Of a stretch of 20,923 nt of DNA, positions 16,704 through 20,923 are shown piece by piece. Position numbers and translations under genes: made by a program. The stretch lies in the NCBI GenBank assembly GCA_023139225.1, contig JAGLNZ010000310.1, forward strand, positions 1 to 20,923. Direction: 5' to 3'. How positions within the stretch are numbered: the stretch's first letter is position 1; each line of letters starts with the position of its first letter. This DNA comes from Desulfobacula sp. GTDB lineage: Bacteria > Desulfobacterota > Desulfobacteria > Desulfobacterales > Desulfobacteraceae. The notes under the pieces are model-generated. The model made no database searches and had not been told where the DNA came from. It was given only the letters and a program-made list of their open reading frames with translations.

Positions 16704-19136
16704 ATGGGTACAACCGAAAGAACCACAAGACTTAAAAACAGATGCCGATTTAAACATGTAGCAGGCGGTGAGTATGTTGATGCCGGAGTAAAAGCCGGTG
16801 TTGAACGCGCCAGACTTATTACCCAGTCCCATAAAGAAAATATTGGAGAGCCCAATTGCGTGATCAGGGCCAAAGGGCTTGAAAATATCCTTTCAAATAT
16901 TACAGTTCATATCCAGGACGACGAACTTATCGTCGGTGCCAATACAGAACATCCGGATTATTTCCCCATGTACCCGGAGCTGTCTTATTTTGCCACATTG
17001 GATATGGTTGAAAGTCAGTACTGCGACCATAAAGATGAAATGCGGGAAATCACCGAATACTGGAAACCTTACACCATTCAAACAAAAGGGGAAAAATATT
17101 TTACACCCGAAGAAATAGGGATAATGTATTCTGCAACCACTATACAGCCCCCCATGTTTGTTACGGCCTTTTCAAGCATTGTCCCCACTTACGAGTCTGT
17201 TCTTGAAGATGGCCTGCTCAAAAGAATAGAAGAGGTTGAAAAAAATATTGCCAATGCCAATGCAAGCTTGCGCAAATCCCCATGGAATGCCCAGGAGAAC
17301 CTGCATTACCTGGACAAACTTGACCAGTGGAAAGCCATGGTCATTGCCATGAAAGCTGTTGTGGGATGGGCTCAGAGACATGCGCGACTGGCCAAGATCA
17401 TGGCAGAAAACTTTTTAACTGATGCCAAAAGAAAAGAAGAGCTTCTTGAAATTTCAGATATCTGCAGAAATGTACCTGCTAACCCTGCAAGGGGTCTTCG
17501 CGATGCCATGCAGTCCAAATGGTTTACATATCTTTTATGCCACTCCATAGAACGTTATAGCAGTGGCTATGGCCAAAAAGAGGACAAACTTCTCTGGCCG
17601 TATTTTCAAAAAAGTGTCATTGAAAAATCCGACCAGCCCATGTCCAGGGAAGAGGCTGTAGAGCTTTTTGAATGTGAAAGATTAAAAGTTTCTGAACACG
17701 GCAGTACAAAAGGAAGACAGCTTCGAGAATTTTTTGCAGGCTCCAATGATCTGTTTATCCTTACTTTGGGCGGCATCAACCCGGATGGGTCCGATGCAAG
17801 CAACGATTGCACCAATGCAATTCTTGAAGCCACCGAAAGTATTATCACCACCGAACCTTCCATTTCATTCAGATGGAATGAAATAGGCAATACTGAAACA
17901 AAACAAAAGGTATTCAATTGTATAAAAAAAGGGTTTGGATTCCCCTCTATTAAAAATGATGAAATGAATACCCAGCAATTGATCAAATATTTTAATGTTC
18001 CTGAAGAAGTTGCCAGGGACTGGGCCCTTGTTTTATGCATGTCTCCCGGAATCACGGGCCGCAGGGGAACACAGAAAACAAGAAGTGAGGGCGGATCGGA
18101 TGTTTATCCGGCCAAAGTGTTGGAAATCGCCCTGACAGATGGATTTGATGAATTTTTCTCCAATATCCAGCTTGGCCCGAAAACAGGTGACGGAGCAGAA
18201 TTCAAGAGTTTTGAAGACGTCTGGAACGCACTTAAATTACAATTGCGCTTTGCCATTGAATTGGGCCTGCGCTCCAAGGATGTGGGCCGTATCATGGAAT
18301 CGACACATCTGAGCTGTCCTTTTATTTCAAGCATTGATGACGGCTGTGTTGAAAAAGGTATGGATGCCAATGCTTTGGCAGAAGTTCCCAATCCATGGCA
18401 TAATATCATTGGCGGCAGTGTTGTGGTGATCGATTCCATGACCGCCATTAAACAACTTGTATTTGATGAAAAAAAATATACCATGGCACAATTGGTGGAG
18501 GCCTTGAGAAACAACTGGGAAGGCAAGGAAGAAATGCGTATTGACTTCTGGAATGCCCCCAAGTTCGGTAACGATGATGCCTATGCCGATGCTGTGGCCA
18601 CAAAGTATTATGACCTGATTGCCGATGAGTGGAAGAGAAATACCACCTATTCAGGGACATATCCCTTACCCCTTGCCCAGTCTGTTGCCGGCTATATTGT
18701 CAACGGCCCTAAAACAGCGGCAACTGCAAACGGAAGACATGCAGGAGAAGCCCTGGATGACGGCGGCAGCTCTCCATACATGGGATGTGATAAAAACGGA
18801 CCTACGGCAGTACTTAAATCAGCTTCAAAAATCAATGCCTCAAAATACAAGGGTATTTTGTTGAACCAGCGTCTTTCGACAGTCCTTATGAACTCTGATG
18901 CAGGCTTTGATCTCTGGCATGCCTACATGAAAACATGGCACTCACTGGACATTGATCATGTACAGTTTAATGTCATCTCACAAGAGGACATGAAAGCCGC
19001 TCAAATAGAACCTGAGAAATATACAGACACTCTTGTAAGAATTGCCGGATACAGTGCAAAATTCATTGATCTTGCAAGATACTCACAGGATACAATAATC
19101 GCACGTACAGAACAGGATATGGCATCAGGATCGTAA
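16704..19136 (+). CDS. bssA: Benzylsuccinate synthase, catalytic alpha subunit (glycyl radical)
   Basis: Glycyl-radical enzyme of 810 aa that adds the methyl carbon of toluene to fumarate, giving (R)-benzylsuccinate. The radical-bearing glycine is G782 in RIAGYSAKF; the thiyl cysteine is C445 in VLCMSPG, 337 residues earlier (336 in the Thauera enzyme, C493/G829). R460, 15 residues after the cysteine, matches the fumarate-binding arginine (R508 in Thauera). The pyruvate-formate-lyase-like barrel fills the rest. The protein is about 48 residues shorter at the N-terminus and 8 at the C-terminus than the 865-aa Thauera protein. AGGAGG lies correctly before the ATG. Related enzymes act on 2-methylnaphthalene, p-cresol or alkanes; the complete bbs set next door favours toluene, but substrate cannot be proved here. 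Confidence 0.93.
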   Translation: MGTTERTTRLKNRCRFKHVAGGEYVDAGVKAGVERARLITQSHKENIGEPNCVIRAKGLENILSNITVHIQDDELIVGANTEHPDYFPMYPELSYFATLDMVESQYCDHKDEMREITEYWKPYTIQTKGEKYFTPEEIGIMYSATTIQPPMFVTAFSSIVPTYESVLEDGLLKRIEEVEKNIANANASLRKSPWNAQENLHYLDKLDQWKAMVIAMKAVVGWAQRHARLAKIMAENFLTDAKRKEELLEISDICRNVPANPARGLRDAMQSKWFTYLLCHSIERYSSGYGQKEDKLLWPYFQKSVIEKSDQPMSREEAVELFECERLKVSEHGSTKGRQLREFFAGSNDLFILTLGGINPDGSDASNDCTNAILEATESIITTEPSISFRWNEIGNTETKQKVFNCIKKGFGFPSIKNDEMNTQQLIKYFNVPEEVARDWALVLCMSPGITGRRGTQKTRSEGGSDVYPAKVLEIALTDGFDEFFSNIQLGPKTGDGAEFKSFEDVWNALKLQLRFAIELGLRSKDVGRIMESTHLSCPFISSIDDGCVEKGMDANALAEVPNPWHNIIGGSVVVIDSMTAIKQLVFDEKKYTMAQLVEALRNNWEGKEEMRIDFWNAPKFGNDDAYADAVATKYYDLIADEWKRNTTYSGTYPLPLAQSVAGYIVNGPKTAATANGRHAGEALDDGGSSPYMGCDKNGPTAVLKSASKINASKYKGILLNQRLSTVLMNSDAGFDLWHAYMKTWHSLDIDHVQFNVISQEDMKAAQIEPEKYTDTLVRIAGYSAKFIDLARYSQDTIIARTEQDMASGS

Positions 19137-19152
19137 AACATATTGATGTTTC

Positions 19153-19185
19153 AATAATCCCCGGCTATATTTGCCGGGGATTATT
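19153..19185 (+). repeat. Perfect 13-bp hairpin between bssA and bssB
   Basis: AATAATCCCCGGC and GCCGGGGATTATT form an exact stem with a 7-nt loop (TATATTT), 16 bases after the bssA stop. The stem has a GC-rich core and ends in TTATT with no longer T run, so it could be a leaky terminator or a 3' stabiliser that sets how much bssB and bssD are made relative to bssA. Confidence 0.65.
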
Positions 19186-19218
19186 CCAATATTAATCTAT
19201 CAGCAAAAGGAGCATGAC

Positions 19219-19425
19219 ATGGCTACTTGTAAAGAATGTAAATTTGTAACACCTTCCCCCACCGGCGATCCCACAACCGGAATATGCCTTGTGGAAAGAA
19301 TCCAGCTTGCCGACACCCAGCAGACCAATACGGCAATAAAAGGAAAAATGGTGCAAAAAGCCATGGAAGCATGCCCAAAATTTGAAGCAGGTGAATCCTG
19401 GAAAGATATTAAAAATCTGCTATAA
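19219..19425 (+). CDS. bssB: Benzylsuccinate synthase, beta subunit
   Basis: Small Fe-S protein of 68 aa with four cysteines, C4 and C7 (CKECK), C23 and C52, the set that holds a [4Fe-4S] cluster in BssB. The segment KFVTPSPTGDPTTGICLVER resembles the known CKWxTPDPTDP pattern. An in-frame ATG 16 codons upstream (19171) lies next to the hairpin after bssA and lacks a ribosome site; the ATG at 19219 has AAAGGAG at good distance and gives the normal family N-terminus, so I use it. It lies 82 bp after bssA and 28 bp before bssD. Confidence 0.92.
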   Translation: MATCKECKFVTPSPTGDPTTGICLVERIQLADTQQTNTAIKGKMVQKAMEACPKFEAGESWKDIKNLL

Positions 19426-19453
19426 CGATTTTATAAGAATGAGGATGGATTAA

Positions 19454-20539
19454 ATGGCTACAGAAACCCGGTCAGATATAAAACACCTTATTACAAACAT
19501 ACAACGTTTTTCAGTCAATGACGGCCCTGGAATAAGGACATCCGTCTTTTTAAAAGGATGTCCCCTTAACTGCGCATGGTGTCATAATCCTGAAAACATA
19601 AACACCTTTCAAGAATTTTTCTATCATGAGGACAAATGCACAAAATGCGGCGCCTGTGCCGATGTCTGCCCTGAAAATGCCATAATACCGCCACGGATTC
19701 GATACAGGGAAAACCCTGCCGACTGTGGTGGTGGTTGAGGGGGGGATGGATCCGTGCCTGCAAGTTTGCAGGCTGAGTATAATCTTCCCTCAATTTCCGA
19801 AGAGAAACAAATAGAAGCCATTGATCCGCCGCGGTTTGACAGGGAAAAATGTACCCGGTGCATGAAATGTGTTGAGGCGTGTTCCTATGAAGCCCTTAAG
19901 GTTGTAAGCACATTAGAGAGTGTTGATGATATCTTTTCGGATGTCATGAAAGATGCACTCTTTTATGAATCCTCCAGAGGCGGCTTCACCATTTCAGGCG
20001 GAGAACCGCTCATGCACCCTAAAACAACCTTAGCCCTGTTAAAAAAAGCCAAAGAAAAAGGACTGCATACTGTTCTGGATACTTGCGGGTATGCAAACTG
20101 GAACACAACAAAACCAATTTTAAAATATGTTGACCTTGTCATGCTGGACATTAAATTACTGGATGATGAAAAACATAAAAAATGGACAGGTGTATCCAAC
20201 CGTTTGATTCTTGAAAATGCTAAAAAAATGGCCGAGTGCAATACCAAAATGCGCTTGAGACTGCCCATTATCCATTCTGTTAACTTCTGGGACCTTCAAT
20301 ATCCAAAAGATATTGCAGCCTTTGCCAAAACCCTTGGCAAGAGTGTCTGCGGTATTGACCTGCTTCCTTTTCACAGTTTTGCTGCAAAAAAATTTGGAAA
20401 TATCGGCAGAAAAGGCTATTTTGATCACTTTCCTAATATCTTTAACGAAGAAATAGAAGACTATAGAAAAATTATCAGCAAAGGCGGCTGGCAGACAACC
20501 ATTGGCGGATTGATAGGAGTGCAGCAAAATGAAGAATGA
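19454..20539 (+). CDS. bssD: Benzylsuccinate synthase activating enzyme, radical SAM, interrupted by in-frame TGA at codon 95
   Basis: Makes the glycyl radical on BssA. Two open stretches in the same frame, split by one TGA (19736-19738), read as 361 residues if passed. Part one has NDGPGIRTS and the radical SAM motif C36/C40/C43 (GCPLNCAWC) and the first ferredoxin cluster C62/C65/C68/C72. Part two has the second cluster C133/C136/C139/C143, then FTISGGEPLM and the rest of the barrel. The linker between clusters is 25 residues longer than in the next gene, and the TGA lies in this extra part, after CGGG. No frameshift is needed. It may be a selenocysteine codon (see hairpin at 19756-19773), a nonsense mutation, or a read error; no cysteine stands at this place in the neighbouring homologue, which weighs against selenocysteine. 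Without read-through the protein would lack its second cluster and most of the barrel. A GTG at 19754 could restart part two but has no good ribosome site. Gene order here is C-A-B-D rather than the betaproteobacterial D-C-A-B. Confidence 0.82.
19688..19848 (+). repeat. Imperfect direct repeat bracketing the extra linker in bssD
   Basis: CCGCC-A-CGG ... ACAGGGAAAA at 19688-19713 recurs as CCGCC-G-CGG ... ACAGGGAAAA at 19826-19848, in the same frame and 138 bp (46 codons) apart, giving PPRIRYREN and PPRFDREK. The first copy runs into its own small hairpin, CAGGG-AAAA-CCCTG (19705-19718). The in-frame TGA lies between the copies. Confidence 0.55.
19756..19773 (+). promoter_or_regulatory. Hairpin downstream of the bssD TGA, SECIS-like geometry
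   Basis: GCCTGCA and TGCAGGC form a perfect 7-bp stem around AGTT, 24 nt from TGA to loop. Bacterial SECIS hairpins lie at a similar distance after the UGA and have a G in the first two loop positions, as here. No bulged U was identified. Chance or a plain structural hairpin remains possible. Confidence 0.35.
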
Positions 20540-20923
20540 TCTTGGAATAATTACAAATATCCAGCAATTTGCAGCAAATGACGGCCCTGGCATAAGAACC
20601 ACTGTTTTTCTGAAAGGCTGCAGGTTAAATTGCCAGTGGTGTCATAATCCCGAAGGCATAAGGCACTTTCCCGAAGTTTTCCATTTCTGGCCCAATTGCA
20701 TTAACTGCGGCAATTGCAGGGCTGTCTGCCCTGCCGATGCCATGACGGAAATCAGAAAAGAACCCACCTATCCCGACCAGACCGGCTGGAAAGGAAAAAT
20801 CGGATCAAAAATTATTACCATAAATAAAGAAAAATGCCTGAATTGTTTTCAATGTGTTGACGCCTGTGAATTTAACGCATTAATCGTCAGCGGCAAGTTT
20901 GTAACTGTTGATGAGGTGATGCA
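20529..20923 (+). CDS. Second glycyl-radical enzyme activase, radical SAM (3' end outside window)
   Basis: Open to the right edge, 131 complete codons. Start ATG at 20529 overlaps the end of the bssD frame by 11 bp, so translation is probably coupled. It repeats the bssD layout: NDGPGIRTT, radical SAM motif C31/C35/C38 (GCRLNCQWC), first ferredoxin cluster C57/C60/C63/C67 and second C103/C106/C109/C113, with a linker of normal length and no stop. Compared by eye with the preceding gene it is clearly a homologue but diverged, so the duplication is not recent. It may activate BssA, or another glycyl-radical enzyme encoded beyond the window. Which of the two is the working BssD cannot be told from this window. 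Confidence 0.9.
   Translation, partial: MKNDLGIITNIQQFAANDGPGIRTTVFLKGCRLNCQWCHNPEGIRHFPEVFHFWPNCINCGNCRAVCPADAMTEIRKEPTYPDQTGWKGKIGSKIITINKEKCLNCFQCVDACEFNALIVSGKFVTVDEVM

Noticed and set aside
19153..19185. Full intrinsic terminator after bssA
   Set aside because: Strong stem but no T run beyond TTATT, and bssB and bssD, needed for the same enzyme, follow in the same direction.
19754..20539. Part two of bssD as an independent gene starting at GTG
   Set aside because: It would lack the radical SAM cysteines, which are in part one, and it has no ribosome site; it only makes sense as the continuation of bssD.
1..20923. tRNA, rRNA, CRISPR arrays, insertion sequences
   Set aside because: Looked for on both strands by eye; no cloverleaf, no regularly spaced repeats and no transposase-like reading frame were seen.

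Overview
This window reads as part of the genome of an anaerobic, probably sulfate-reducing deltaproteobacterium of the Desulfobacula/Desulfobacteraceae kind. The base composition is AT-leaning. The genes encode anaerobic toluene catabolism by fumarate addition, and the electron-transfer genes (ETF plus a membrane Fe-S oxidoreductase) are of a type common in Desulfobacterota. The organism assignment is an inference from gene content and style; no rRNA or other taxonomic marker is present.

Layout. A long minus-strand gene train runs from 14145 down to the left edge: bbsA-bbsB-bbsC-bbsD-bbsE-bbsF-bbsG-bbsH, then etfB-etfA, then an HdrD-like membrane Fe-S oxidoreductase (ETF:menaquinone oxidoreductase type), then a periplasmic solute-binding protein and a methyl-accepting chemotaxis protein cut by the window edge. 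A minus-strand regulator with two complete TetR units in one chain lies at 14592-15842. To its right, a plus-strand operon encodes benzylsuccinate synthase: bssC (59 aa), bssA (catalytic, glycyl radical), bssB (68 aa), then a radical-SAM activase gene bssD interrupted by an in-frame TGA, and a second activase gene that overlaps its end and runs off the right edge.

How it works together. BssABC adds toluene to fumarate to give (R)-benzylsuccinate after activation by BssD. BbsEF loads CoA, BbsG oxidises, BbsH hydrates, BbsCD oxidises the alcohol, and BbsAB cleaves to benzoyl-CoA and succinyl-CoA. Electrons from BbsG can pass to EtfBA and then through the membrane oxidoreductase to menaquinone. 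Unlike the familiar betaproteobacterial clusters, no two-component system of the TdiSR type is seen; the double-TetR protein sits between the two operons.

Main points of interest: (1) the bss and bbs operons carry matching promoters, TTGACA-N17-TTGAAT, whose -10 box is the left half of a shared operator-like element (TTGAATA-N3-CTCAR); a third copy lies upstream of the double-TetR gene next to a perfect TTGAAT-N3-ATTCAA dyad on its own -35 box; (2) the tandem double TetR itself; (3) the in-frame TGA in bssD, set in an enlarged linker with a hairpin downstream whose geometry resembles a bacterial SECIS, with a second activase gene directly after it; (4) perfect 12-13 bp hairpins on both sides of bssA. 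No rRNA, tRNA, CRISPR array or insertion sequence was seen.
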